DNA from: Goniomonas avonlea
Taxonomy: Eukaryota; Cryptophyceae; Goniomonadida; Goniomonadaceae
DNA length: 26,919 nt
Direction of reading: 5' to 3'
NCBI GenBank assembly: GCA_003573635.1
Contig: QUTJ01031836.1
Coordinates: 1-26,919, forward strand
Shown: piece by piece, positions 1 through 15,800 of the stretch
Numbering within the stretch: position 1 is the stretch's first letter
Layout of the letters: every line of letters begins with the position of its first letter
Position numbers and translations under genes: made by a program
The notes under the pieces: model-generated
Told to the model about the DNA's origin: nothing
Database searches by the model: none
Seen by the model: the letters and a program-made list of their open reading frames with translations, nothing else

Positions 1-65
1 TCCCTCGCTCCATCGCTCCCGCTCCCTCGCTCCATCGCTCCCGCTCCCTCGCTCCCGCTCCCTCC
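1..65. repeat. Short tandem repeat, about 22-bp period
   Basis: Two exact copies of a 22-bp unit (TCCCTCGCTCCATCGCTCCC plus GC) are followed by a 14-bp shortened copy and a fragment. The tract lies in the histidine kinase intron that begins at position 68 on the minus strand and runs off the window, so it is probably intronic. It is pyrimidine-rich on the plus strand and purine-rich (GGGAGCGA...) in the transcript. Confidence 0.85.
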
Positions 66-68
66 TAC

Positions 69-4093
<4,025 letters not shown>

Positions 4094-4480
4094 GTTTTCT
4101 CCACCACACAACGACTTTGGGTGACGTTTCGTATGGATTTGGCGTTTGACCGTTCGACCCCACAAAATGCCCACAAAATCACCGGTAATGCTGACTGAGA
4201 CTTGAGCTGAATGTTCAAAACCACATCCGAGATTAGGTTTAAAAGCTGTTTATAGTCAAACGTTTGTTATACCGAGTTCAATAGCAAACGGGATTTTTAA
4301 TGAGAATCACGAGATTCGTTTTTAAAGATTTTGAAAGACCAAGCCGATAAAATAATCTCGCCGGTTCGCTGTCGGAGACTCCAGTCCCGAAGTTCGAGAA
4401 CGTCGAGGATGTACGAAGAGCATCACTTTTTACCTGATGAAAAGCAAACTCTCGTGACGTGGCCCGAAAGAACCAAAACA
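4094..4480. promoter_or_regulatory. Divergent intergenic region between kinase and CHCHD2-like genes
   Basis: This 387-bp region separates two start codons that point away from each other, so it must hold both promoters and 5' leaders. It is visibly richer in A+T than the flanking exons, especially 4225-4360. A dyad at 4261-4290 pairs CGTTTGTTAT with ATAGCAAACG around a 10-base loop, with one mismatch that would be G-U in RNA. A smaller GAATC/GATTC dyad lies at 4304-4317. I see no convincing TATA box. Confidence 0.5.
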
Positions 4481-5248
4481 ATGCGTCGCACCAAGTCAAA
4501 CCGCACAGCAGCTCCCGCTCGCACCGCTCCTGCTCCTGCTCCTGCTCCTGCTCCGGCTGCCGGACCGCGCCCGACCATGCCCTCGCAGGTACTTTAGTTT
4601 ATGATGATGTTATTTTCGGGGTGGTCTGTTTTCCGTTGTCGATCGTTCCGTCGCCAACCCGGAATTGCAGGGCGCGTCGTACCAGGCCAGTCCTCGTGCC
4701 CAGCAGGCAGGTTTGAATGCCCGCGCTGGACCTGCTGGTGGCGCTGCTCCTTCTCATGCACCCACGCATGCCCCCACTTCACATGCCCCCACTTCACACG
4801 CCCCCGCCCCTGTTTCACATGCCCCACCGATGGCGGCCCCGGCTGCTGCTGCTCCCGCTGCTCCCAGCATGATGGGTAACATCATGGGTACGATGGCAGG
4901 CGCTGCTGCAGGCAGCGTTGTGGGCCATGGAATCAGCAACATGCTGTTTAGTGGTGACAAGAAGGAGGAAGCCCCACAGGCTGCCGCTGCTCCAAATGCT
5001 CCCGGCCAGTCGATGATGCCGCAGGTACTCACCTCTCTGTTTGCTGGCATGAGTCCTGTCCTGATCCTCCCGCAGGCATGCCAACGTGAGAATTTTGATG
5101 TGAAGATGTGCATGCAGCAGAACCCCAACGATATTAGCGCATGCCAACAATTCTTTGACACACTGCGCTTCTGCAACGGTTAGTTTCACCTGACACGTGT
5201 TGTCCATACTCATATCCATTCGCAGCACAAAACGGCGTTGCCCAGTAG
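4481..5248 (+). CDS. CHCHD2/MIX17-like twin CX9C mitochondrial protein
   Basis: Four exons: 4481-4588, 4671-5024, 5076-5178 and 5226-5248, giving 195 residues. It matches the CHCHD2/CHCHD10/Mix17 family in order and length. The N terminus is basic and Ala/Pro-rich (MRRTKSNRTAAPARTAP), a likely mitochondrial targeting region. A central hydrophobic Gly/Ala segment (GTMAGAAAGSVVGHGISNML) precedes a charged Lys/Glu stretch. A C-terminal CHCH domain has two CX9C motifs: CQRENFDVKMC and CQQFFDTLRFC. Family members enter the intermembrane space by the Mia40 disulphide relay and act in cristae organisation, respiration and stress response. The tail FCNAQNGVAQ, made by splicing the 47-bp intron 5179-5225, resembles the human CHCHD2 ending; without that splice translation stops at 5181-5183 after FCNG (189 residues). 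An in-frame ATG at 4409 would add 24 residues, but the family N terminus fits 4481 better. Confidence 0.9.
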
Positions 5249-5315
5249 ACTTTCTTGACAATCTTTGGAACCTAACTGTTCGACGCCTCTTCAGGATGTC
5301 TTGCACAGACCCCTC

Positions 5316-5321
5316 AATAAA
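5316..5321 (+). terminator. AATAAA polyadenylation signal of the CHCHD2-like gene
   Basis: AATAAA lies 68 bases past the CHCHD2-like stop codon on the same strand, in the convergent intergenic space. Position and motif fit a 3'-end signal. Confidence 0.65.
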
Positions 5322-5420
5322 ACTCCAGACGTTGGCGTGGTTTGACTCTGAACTCGGCTTGTTCGTCACAGCGATTGAGAACCACGTATACACACCAAGA
5401 ACCAACTTTTTTCTGCGAGA

Positions 5421-5426
5421 TTTATT
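5421..5426 (-). terminator. AATAAA polyadenylation signal of the enkurin-like gene
   Basis: TTTATT on the plus strand reads AATAAA on the minus strand, 62 bases past the enkurin-like stop. The two convergent genes have stops only 239 bp apart, so their 3' untranslated regions probably end very close together or overlap slightly. Confidence 0.65.
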
Positions 5427-5487
5427 GTTTTTTCGATGTTACTGTAATGTACACGCCGTACGAGCATTGCCCTGGGGAATACCTTGC

Positions 5488-6699
5488 TTAGGATTGCCAC
5501 CTTGCCTTACGACTCCGAGAAGGAGAACGCGGTGGCAAGTCGTCCTTGATCAGAATCCGATTCCGAGAGTAGATCTGCGGTCCAAATGAGACTCTGTCGG
5601 ACATCAGCCGTCAGGTACCTTAATTGCGGCATCAATTTCGTTGAGCTGGATTTGCAGAGCCTCGGCGCGTTGGATTTGCGATGGCGTGTGCAGTACGAAC
5701 TTCTGGCTTTGGACCTCTTCCAGGCACCTCTCACGCGTCTGAAATCAGAGTCAGCACGAAACAAGGAACAAGCTGAGACGAGCAATGTGCGCAGAAATTG
5801 TTTTACGAACCTCTTGAAGGAGTTTCAGTGTATCCCAACGCTCTTGCTCCGGCATGAGCTTCATTCCTTCTGGAATGTCCGGTGGGATAATGTGGTCCTC
5901 ACGTTCGGCACGCTCCGCTCGGATCTGAGCTCGCCGTTCGATGAGATAACGAGGAACACGCCCATAGTCAGGATTGATCTGGCGGCACTTTTCAGTGCCC
6001 ACAGGCTCCTCCTCTTTGCTCTTTTTTTGACCCTGAGGGCTGATTACATGCTGGAGAACAGCGTCAGTCGATGAGCGTAAAGGGACAAACAAACCCACCA
6101 ATGCATTTGCCCGAATATAATCGCGGTTCACTGGTGGCGACTGTGATGCCTGGAGTGAGCGAACAGCGGGGTTAACAGTGAAATTACCGTCTCCAGTGTT
6201 TCGACGCGAGTCGGCACCGCTGGTTTCAATTTGGGCTTGATGCGTGCTGTCTGCGGTCGCTCGGGAGAAGGGGTGCGTGGCATGACTGCTTTGCTGTGTG
6301 CTCGCAAGAAATCGCCTCGAGCGGACTTGGGTCGCTGTGCAAGTGTGAAGAAAATGTCGAGAGAATCGTCTCGCGCACCTCGACCTCAGAGGGCTGTGGC
6401 TTCCACTTTGATTTCACCTGCCTAAAACGTGGCATTTTGAAAAGTTCAACGGGCACAGGGGCCTCAGCTTCTTCACGGCGGCGAGTGTTCTGAACCTCTC
6501 GCAGGGCTCTCATGTTCTCCTGATGATGGTTTTTCGGAGTCATGCCCATACGAATCAGTTCCTCACTGAACGAGCATCAGAACCATCAGAACCGAAGAAT
6601 CAAGAAAAGAAATGCCTACCGTTCATTCTTGATTGGGTAAAGATATTGTCCGATGACGCCTGCATTCTGGCGGAGCGCTGTCTGGCGAGCGACGGACAT
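5488..6699 (-). CDS. Enkurin-domain protein (ENKUR/ENKD1 family), ciliary
   Basis: Seven exons on the minus strand: 6699-6620, 6565-6379, 6334-6188, 6149-6099, 6050-5811, 5738-5619 and 5574-5488. All join in phase and encode 303 residues. The N-terminal part has TPKNHHQENMRALREVQ followed by PVELFKMPRFRQVKSKW, the arrangement seen in ENKD1 and enkurin. A NRDYIRANAL motif follows in the middle. The C-terminal enkurin domain runs from about residue 165 to 285: NPDYGRVPRYLIERRAQ, IPEGMKLMPEQERWDTL, a helical stretch and IYSRNRILIKDD. Enkurins bind microtubules and sit inside or on axonemal doublets or at basal bodies, so the organism very probably builds flagella. Introns are 38-72 bp. The 48-bp intron 6098-6051 keeps frame if retained, so that junction is the least certain. 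It is divergent from the giant coiled-coil gene across 182 bp. Confidence 0.9.
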
Positions 6700-6881
6700 G
6701 AATTGGGAGGGAAGACTTGGAGAAGAGCAGGTTTTGGATTTTCAAAAAGTTGACAAAGCAAACCAAATCTCTGTATGGACTGTTCCGGTGATGGTTATCT
6801 TATCAAGTGCGGGTCGCTCTCCAAAGGGCTGGAAAGGCGGGAGCTTGCTGCGGGCCCGACGTTTGGCCAATACGTGGACCT
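6700..6881. promoter_or_regulatory. 182-bp divergent promoter region, enkurin-like and giant coiled-coil genes
   Basis: Only 182 bp separate two start codons facing apart, so the two genes must share promoter space. A CCAAT pentamer lies close upstream of each start: at 6867-6871 on the plus strand and at 6702-6706 on the minus strand. A weak resemblance to the ciliary X-box occurs at 6749-6764 (GTTGACAAAGCAAACC) but has mismatches in both half-sites. No TATA box is evident. Confidence 0.5.
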
Positions 6882-9800
6882 ATGGCCTCCACCATTGGGA
6901 TTGTCTTGAAGCATAGGGTTGTAGACTATGTAGTGCCTGGGTTAGCAGGTGCTGAGGCTGGGTTGCAGTCAGGGGACGAAATCAAGGTGGTCAATGGAAT
7001 AGCTGCGACCCCAGAAAACATTTTCCCCGCGATTCAAGCAGGGGCTCCAGGGACCCCAATCACCATCGTTGTGCGGCGACCAAAGTCCGGTGATTTGTTG
7101 GAGCTTGTATTATTTCGGCAGTCTGTTGCTCAACTTCGCAGGCACGCGAATGCCCAGTCACAATGCGCTCTTTTAACCCTTTTCTCACAGGGACACTAAT
7201 GAAAGCAGTTCGAGCTTGTCCGAAAGGTCTCGAGGGCGAGCCTCGTCTAATCGGATTGTCCCGCAGGTTTTCGCGCTGCCGGAGCGCTCTTCCACCACTC
7301 CAGCTGTACCCGGAGATGGAGCGATGTCGAAATTGGAGCATGAAAGTGCGCGGCTGCAGGCTGAGTTTGAGGCAGAGCGTTTGAAGTTCGAAGGAATGAT
7401 TCGCTCTAAAGAGAAGCCCCCATTGACTTTGTTGAGACCCCCAGACGTGACACGAAGTGACGGTGGCGCCCGGGGTCCCACCGCCAGGACCTCAGGTCCT
7501 CCTCATGTCCAGAACAAAGCTATCCCTATCGCGGCCGCCCACGCTGTGAAGAAACCTGACCAGCGTGCAGTGTTGTCACCAGAAAAACCTTTGCATATTA
7601 CTGATTTAACCTCTGCGGAAGCAGAATCGACCGTTCATGTGTTACAAAGCTTGAACGAGAGAGTCTTGACCGCTTGTGAAGCGGCCCTGGGAGCCGCTGA
7701 TGTCGCTGAGCGCCCGTCGGAACTGTCTCTACAACTTCGGATTTTAATTGAAAAGCTCGATGGGGTGGGCATCCCTGGCTTGCAAGAAGCACTCGCAGCA
7801 CTGTCAGGCAGCGCTGGCGTCTTGGAAGAGTTTTTTCAGCACCAGACCGCGGTTGGCGTGCCACCCAATGTTGCCGCAGCTGCTCTCGCAGTGGTTTCAG
7901 GGACCAATGTGGTGCGGAAACAAGTTTCTAATCTGTCACTTGGTGTTGACGAGGTGACTGAGCAAGCGATATCCACACGTGAGACTGCCGCGAGTCTCGA
8001 GACACGACAGCTCAAACTTAAGATGCTGTTGCAGCAGCTGTGCACTGAACTTAGAATTGGTAAGGCCTCGCGAGATGTAGGAAAAGCGCCAGTTCGGGCC
8101 GTTTTACAAGTCGCTTCCAATCGGTTTGCGGCTGCGACCGCCGGTGATCCGAGCGCGCCGGGTGTAACGCCATCGCTTGCACACTGGAACGCTGAGCTCG
8201 TAGGGGCCATGGAGGAACTGGTAGGTCTCGTGGACTCTATCGGTGCTCCAGCGCACCAGGATGTGTTCAATACCGTCACGAACAAGCTTCTATCCAGCGT
8301 CATGGCGGTTGGGGACCTGGTCGCCGCTCAAGCGACTGATGTCGAGACGCTGTCGGCGCAACTGAGGGAGGCAACTGCCTCCAACGAGTCAGCTCGAGCC
8401 CTTTTGGCTGGGCTGGAGTCCGAGGTCGCTTCTCTGCGAGCGGAACGTGAGAGCATGCATATGCTGGCTGCTGAGATGCGCGAGCAAGCCATGCTCAACG
8501 GGGCCAACTGCGTCTTGGAGCACGAGTCAGTGTTGCAGCAGACCCTCGCCAACGAGCACCGCGTGTCACAGGAACTTCGTGAGTCGCTCGCTGTGTGCGA
8601 GCGCCAAGTTCTCGATCTCACTGCTCAGTTGAAGGAGTCCGAAACTGGCTGCCTCGCGTTGCGGCAGGTGCTGCAAGCTGAGGCTCTCGCAAGAGCGAAC
8701 GCTTCTGACGAGCTTGAGCTCACTGCAAATGTGATGATGTCGACCATGCGACGAGCTGACTGCCACATCGCTGACCTGTCCCAGCGCATCCGAGAGCTGG
8801 AGGCCGAGTTGGAGACATGCAGAACGGAGATGGCACTGGACAGAAGTAGCCGTGACGAGGACATTGCGTTACTCAGCGAAGCGCTTGGGTCATCGCAGCG
8901 GCGAGGAGGTACCTTGGAGAAGTTGATGTCTGATGGGGACTCTGAGTGCAGTCGCCTCCGGGCTGAAGTAACGGAGCTTCGACGTGCTTTGTCGACGCTC
9001 GAAGAAGAACGTGCTGTGGATTCTGCAGTGGAGGCAGCTTTGGTCGAGGCTCGACAGCAGCTTCAGGTGAAAGACTCCGACTTGGATACTCAAGCACAAT
9101 GGAACAGAGACCTGGAACAAGCCATGGAGCGGGTGAGTGATCGACTTCGTGCCGCTGAAAGTGAGATAGTCGCTTTTGAGGAACGGGGGGCGGAGTCGGA
9201 TGCGGAGATCAAGTCACTTTTGTTGAAGATTCAAGAATTGGAAGGGGCGCTGGAAGCTTCTGAGGCAAGCCGAGCAGTCGCAGAGGACGCTACCTCGACA
9301 CTTGAATCTAAAGTTAATGATTGCCAACGGGACGCGGACGTGCGGTGTGAGATGATGCAGCGACAGGTTGACCGGCTGCAGGCGGCCCTTGTTGCCAGAG
9401 AAGAGGAGGTGTCAGCCTTGTTGCAGGACGCACCTTCATCGGATCTGCTGCAGCAGCGGGTGCGCGAAAACGATGCCTTGCAACGGGAGGCAGCTCGGAC
9501 CAGTCTCGTCGTGGGCGGACTTGAGGACGAACTCGAGTCTGCACGCGTTGAGGCCAACACCCTCGCAGCCACTCTAAGGGACCGTGATGCTGAAGTCATG
9601 AGAGCGAACGCCGCTGTTGACGAAGCCACGGCTGCATTACGCGCGAAGGAACAGGCCCTCTTGCTTTCCAAGCAGGAGTGCAGCTTCGTTCATGACCATG
9701 TGCGCACGTTACAGGCAGCGGCTGCTCGAAGCTCCACCGATGCTGCAACACAGGACAATTTTGACCGCGAGGAGCTTACTCGGCTCGCGTCTGCTGAGCG

Positions 9801-12800
9801 CACAGTGCAGGGCTTGATGCTAGAGGTGGACCGTCTTCGTACGGCACCTGTGGCAGAGCTTGAGGCTGTCCTGACACAGCTTGAAGCGATGAACTCGGCT
9901 GCAATTGAACTGTCTGAAACGCTCACCACGGAGCTTGACATCGAGCGGCAGCGTTGCAGTGCACTGGGTGAGGAGCTTGCTACGGTGTGTGGTGCGGTGA
10001 TGGAACTGAACTTGGGCTGGGACTCGTTGGAGGTCGGCAAGGAGGGCAAGTCGAGAGTTGCGCAGACGATGACGGTCCTGGACTTGGTTAGGTCTGCGTT
10101 CGAGCTGGAAAGGGCTCGTGTGGACGGGCTCAAAGGCTCCCTCCAACAGGAACGTGATCGTTATGCTGCGCTGGAGACCAAGGTTTGTTGTTCTCCGGTT
10201 TTTGGTCCTGTCTGTTTGCTGTGTCGTGCATTGTGTCGGTACCTCCGCTATGCGCCTAGTGGGATTCTAATCTAACATATATTCGCAGCTGGCCGGAGGA
10301 GCGACAGACTTGGCTTCTCGGGAGGACGAGCTGTCCTTGGCGATGCAGCAGCTCACGGAAGCCCGAGATTCATACTCCAAGCTTGAGCTGCGGCTCAAAC
10401 AGACCGAGTCCGCCGCGAGCGAGACCATGGAATCGCTGGAGCTAGCTTACCGGGCTCGAGCAGAGCAGGAGGAAACACTTCAGTCTCTCGGGACTGAGCT
10501 CGCCGACGCAGTCAGCGATCTTGCTCGTGCGAGAGCGGAAGGGGAGAAGGCGTCGTCAACAGCGCGGCTCGCCGCAACAGAGATCGAGCTGCTACGGCGC
10601 GAGTTAGAGTCCCAGACCGATGCAACGCTGGAGGCGGCGGCTAGTGAGGCCGCAGTCAGCCTGGCAGTGAGTGAGGCCAACGCGGTGAGCAAGTCCACTG
10701 CGACCGACAACATCTCGCTCCGGGTTCGCGTAACTGCGCTAGAGACAGAATTGGATGTTCTGCGCACACTGGGGGCGCAGGAGCACGATGACATCGTCGC
10801 GTTACTTGGTTGTGAGCGAGGCCAGTGGGCGGACAAGGTCAAGGAGCTGGAAGAGCAGGCTCTCGCTCAAACGGAGTCATTTTCGGCGTTGCTGGACGAA
10901 GTGAAAACAGCTCGGGCAGCCGCAGTGCGGCACGAGAAGACTGTCTTTGACCTCGAGGCGGCTGCACTGAGGTCGTCGAAACTGGAACAAACTGCCGAGT
11001 CGCTCGCTGCAGAGCTTCGCGAACGGACCAAACAGGTCGACAACTTTGAAAGGGCGTCGACGTTGGAGATTTCGACCTTGAAAGCAGAGGTGGCCCGCCT
11101 TGTTGCACTACTTGAGCTGCATGCTCCCGAGCGAGAAGAGCTTTCCAATGAGGTCGCGACCCTGCGTGGTGAGCTTGGAGAGACGCAGTCGGCCTTGCGG
11201 TCAGCAAGAGAAGAGTTGGACGAAACCCAGATCGCACTCGCGTCGTGTGGGCGCGACCTCAAGCAGATGCGTGCCCGCGAGGAGTCTGCGTCGGCCGCAG
11301 CGACTGCCAAGCAGGAACACCAACTGCGTATCATGGCCTTGCTCCGCGACGACGCTCAAGAGCGAATGGATAAGCTTGCCGCTGACGCGGGACGAGCCGC
11401 TGTGCTTCAGGCTGAATTGGATGAAACCGTGACGCAGCTGGCACAAGAAGAGCAGGGTCGGGAGCAGCAGGTGACGCTCCTACGTGTGGAGCTTGGCAAC
11501 GTCGCCCTCAAGCTCTCGGCTCTGCAGGACGACGGAGAACGGCTGGCGCAGGAGTGGGAAGAAGAGCGACAGGCCGCCGCGGCATCTATTTTGGCGCTCG
11601 AGCGTGGTCGCGACGAGCTGGAGGCAAAACTCTCGGAAGCTATGGCGGATAGGAAGGCACAAGACGAGCGGCTCCGAGAAATGGAAGGTCTGCAGGCGAC
11701 TGCAGCAGTGGGATCGCAGCAGCTGGAGGAGGATACAGTGGTGCTGCGAGACAGCCTTGCTGCGGCAACCAGAGCAAGTGAGACGAGTGTCGCAGCAGAG
11801 AAGGCGGCGCGTGCCCAGTGTGAAGTGCTGCAATCGGAGGCTGACGTGCTGGTCGCCGCCTGTGACAACCAACAGCGAGAGCTGAAATCACTGCGCCTGG
11901 AGCTGACGCACGTTCGTGACGAGCTGCACTTGACAAACCAACGCCTGGAGAAACGCCGGCAACAGTCGGAGGAATTGCAGATTGCGCTCGAGGCAACCAA
12001 GGTGAGGCAGCAAGAGCAACTAGCGCGCACCCACGAGCTTGCGAAGCGTGCGGCGGAGGAGGCTGCTGCAGCCGTTCGTGGCCCAGCGGAGCATGTCGCA
12101 CAAAAGACACAGGCGCTGGTTACTGAGCTGCAACACGAGCTCCAACAGCTGCATTTGGTGGTGTCTGGGCGAGAGGAGGAAGTGATGATGCTGAAGAGTG
12201 AGCACAAGGGTTGTTTGAGTGAGCTCAACGCAGCACGGGAGGATATACTCAGAGGCAAAGCTCTGTGCGCCGACCTGCAGGCGGAATTGTCTGCGTGCGA
12301 ACTCCGGTGTGCTCTTGCCGAGAAGGCCCGTGACACTCCGGACAAGGATGTGCTGGCGGACAAGGAGAGGCTGCAAGAGCTGGACACCCTGCGCGTGCTC
12401 GCTTCGGAGCAAGAAGAGGAAATCACGGCTCTCCGCCGAGACGTAGACCGAGCCAAGGTCGCGCGACGGTCCGTGGAACTCGAGATCAAGGAGTGCCGCA
12501 GTCACAACCAGGTGCTTGATGACGAGCTTGCGGCTGCCTCACAGATGCTCGAGCGTCTTGGAGTTGAGCGCGCTGCTGCAGTGTCTTCCGCGGCTTCGGC
12601 TACGAGCCAGCTGGAAGCGCTGCGATTGGAAGTTGCTGCCACTGCGGTATCCGTGCAGGCTGTCACTTCGCCAGTCAATTCCCCTGTCAAGTCGCCACGG
12701 ACCATGGTTTTCCCGATGTTGGAGGAGCTGCGGACCACCAAAGCACAGCTCGAGGGGTTGTTGTCACAGACTCAAAGTGCGTTGACTGAGCGCGATGAGG

Positions 12801-15800
12801 AATTGGGGCGCATGAACGTCGCAAGGGAGATGCTGGAGACCCGAGTGTTCGCGCTGGAGGCCTCCAACACCCGTGAGCAGCGTGCTAACGTCGCGCTTCA
12901 AGAGGAGCTCGACGAGGTCAACCTGGCGCTGTCGAACAAAATGAGCTCGTCCAGGGCCGACTCGGACGCCTTCGCCGCAGCGCAGCGTCGGATTTCCGTC
13001 CTGGAGCAGCAAGTTGCCGTGCTCCAAGACGAACGCAGCGAGATCGCATTGCGGTGTGAGGACCTCCAGACGGAGTTAGACAGATCGGTGAAGGCAGGTG
13101 CCGCTCTTCGCTCGCAGTTGGCTGATCTCTTTCAGACCCAAGCAACGCTGGAGAGGCTGGAAGCAGCAGCGCGCGAAGCACAGGCGCAGGTATTGGCCTT
13201 GACCTCACAGCTCACCAGCCTCGAGAAAGAATCAGAGTCGTCGTCGGCTGCGATGGAAGCAGAACGAAAGGAGCAGCAGACTCTGTTGGAGGCCTACGAG
13301 GCTCGGGCTCTTGAGTACCGCGACGAGTCGTCGGCGTTCAAGGCAGAACTGGAGATGACGCGGCTCCAACTGGAAGATAGCGAACAGCAGGTGTCCGCGC
13401 TTAAAGCCGTGGCGGCGACTGCGGCAACCTCCCAGCAGATGTGCAAGCAGCTGCAAGAGGAGGTGGACGTTCTGAATCAGGTGATATCCACGCAGCGCCC
13501 CTTGCTCGAGGCGCTGCAAACCGAACGACGTGAACTTTTGTCGGAGACCCTCGACCTTGAAGGCAAGGCGTTGCTGGAAACGAAGCGGGTCATGGCTCTG
13601 CGTGAAGAGCTGGACGAGGTCACCGCGTTGCAGGCTCGTGAGCGACCTGGGCAGCAACAGGGACGTGCCGAGATCAGAGAGCTGCACACCCAAGTCGCAG
13701 CACTAAGCGAGGTCGTCACTGAGCAGGAAGATTCTCTTCTCTCACTCCGCCGCGAACGCCATGCCCTGTCGCAACAGATTGCCGGTTTGCAATCGGAGGT
13801 CGGGCTTGGTCAGAGCTCTGTCGCATCGCTCAAGGCTCAGCTAGAGCAAGCCACTGATGCACTTGCGGCGAAATGTCAGGAGCTGAGCGAGGCAGCGCCA
13901 GTCTGCGACCACTCCGCCCTGAACAAGGAGCTGGCATCGCTACAAGCAGCCCTGAACACCGAGCGAGACTCAGCAGGGTCTCTTGCCCGCGAGCGGGACG
14001 AGGTAGCTCGGCAACTGACAGAAATGGAAAAACGGATTGCTGCAGGACACGATGCCAGCGTCGCTGTTCAGGAAGAGCTGGAGGAGCTCACTGTGCAGCA
14101 CCTGGAGCTTCAGAAAACAGCAACGGCAGCGGATAACTCTTTGAAAGCCGAGTTGAAGTCACTGCGGGACTCACTGACGCGGCTCAGTGAAGATAACTCC
14201 GCTTGGGCGCAGCGGTCCCTTGGTTTGGAGGCCCGCGCCGAGGACGGCGAAGTGTCGGCCCAGTTCCTCCAGGAGCAGTTAAGCCGTGCTGAGGAGCTGC
14301 TTCACAAACAAGAGGCTGAGCTGCGGCAAGCCAAGCTGTATGTTAGCGAAGTGCTTGCTTCGTCCGCCGGCCACCAGCAGGCCGTCCGAGAGGTTGGAGC
14401 TCTTAGTTCCCAAATGAGCCAGCGGCTGCAGCTGGTGATTAGCGAGCAGGAGGAGGAGCTCACGACGCTACGGTCAGAGCGTGACAGTATGACTCGGCGG
14501 AACGGCGAGCTGAACGCGAACCTTGCGATTGCGACCGAGCGTGTGTCTTCGTTGGAGCAGTCACTCGAGGAGGCACAGACCGCTTTCGTCAAGGAATCTC
14601 AGGAGCTGCAGGAGACAAAGCTCGAACTGGACGAGGCGCGAGCGCTCCTCGCCACTCAGAGCACCCAACTCGAGCAGCTCAGCGCCGATCGAACCTCCTT
14701 GACGTCCATTATCTGTGACCTTGAGGCGTCAGTAGCGACTGCAGAGGCCACGAGCGCGTCGACTTGTGGTGAACTGGACGAGGCGCTTAGTGCTCTGTCT
14801 GAGCAGAAACAGGAGGTGGCACGACTGCAGGAGACGATTGAGAGGATGTCTCGGGAGAGCCCCCCAGAAAAATCACAACTCGAGGCCGTGGAGGTAGAGC
14901 TCGGACTGCATCGCACTCTGGTCGCTGAGCAACTGGAGGAGCTCTCTCAGGCGCGCGAAGGTCGTCAAGAGCTCCTCAAGACGGTTTCGGAGCTGCAAGG
15001 CGCGGCCTCCTCCAAGGAAGAGCTGGCCGCAGCGCAGACAGCTTTGCAAGCTGAGCTCCAGTCGGCCACGGAAGCTCTGCACACTGTGAAGCGCGAGGAG
15101 GCCGCCAAGCGCATACATCTCGAGGAGAACGCCATGGCCATGTCATTACAGGCCGAGAAGGCTACAACGGAGCTTGCTGAGTGGAAGGCCGTATCTGCTT
15201 TCCAGGAAGAAGACCTGGTCGCGCTCCGCGAGGAGAAGAAGCGGTGGACTTCCACAGTCCAGTTACTGGAGCAGGAAAACAAGTCCATTCAAGCCCGGCT
15301 GCTCGCCAAGGAAATGGACGCCGTCGCGTGGCAGTCACGGTGCGTCGCTCTGCTTGAAGAGGCCGATGAGGCCGCCGCCGCCCCCGCAGCTGATTTACTC
15401 GGCGTCCCTGTGAGCGCACACTCTGCGTCAGCTGTTACGGCACTCCAGGCGCAGCTCACGCAGGCACAAAGCATGCTCGCCGCCCGGGAGGAGGAGCTCG
15501 CCGCCTCGCGCGAGGACCTGCGGGCAGCAATGCTGTCCGCCCAGCCCTCGGATGACAGCGTTAAACTCGCCGCATGGGCGAGGTCGCAGGTGGACGACGC
15601 GGCAGTCGAGGTCTCGGAGGCCCAAGGGATGGCGCAACTTCGGGCTGAGGACCTTGCAGAGGCTCAGGAAGCGCTGGAGCGAGAGCGGGACTCGTCGGTG
15701 CAGCTGCGTGACTCCCTTGTGGAGGTCCGGAACCAGTGTCGCGAGCTGGCCTCGCAGGTGTCGGTGTTGCAAATGGAGCAGAAACAAGCGCAGGACACCA

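Noticed and set aside
4409-4480. Upstream in-frame start for the CHCHD2-like gene
   Set aside because: It would add 24 acidic/mixed residues (MYEEHHFLPDEK...) before a basic N terminus that already resembles family members. Kept only as an alternative.
4754-5405. Minus-strand open frames of 140 and 196 codons
   Set aside because: Both lie antisense to the CHCHD2-like exons, which have clear twin CX9C motifs and in-phase introns. The antisense products show no family features.
6749-6764. RFX/X-box-like site between the enkurin and giant genes
   Set aside because: GTTGACAAAGCAAACC departs from the X-box consensus in both half-sites. In a 182-bp region this is not above chance.
11407-12489. 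360-codon open frame on the minus strand, Ser/Cys/Arg-rich
   Set aside because: It is antisense to the giant coiled-coil exon. Codon composition of Glu/Leu/Ala-rich coding DNA leaves the opposite strand open, and the protein shows no domain. Many similar minus-strand frames across 7,500-26,900 are rejected for the same reason.
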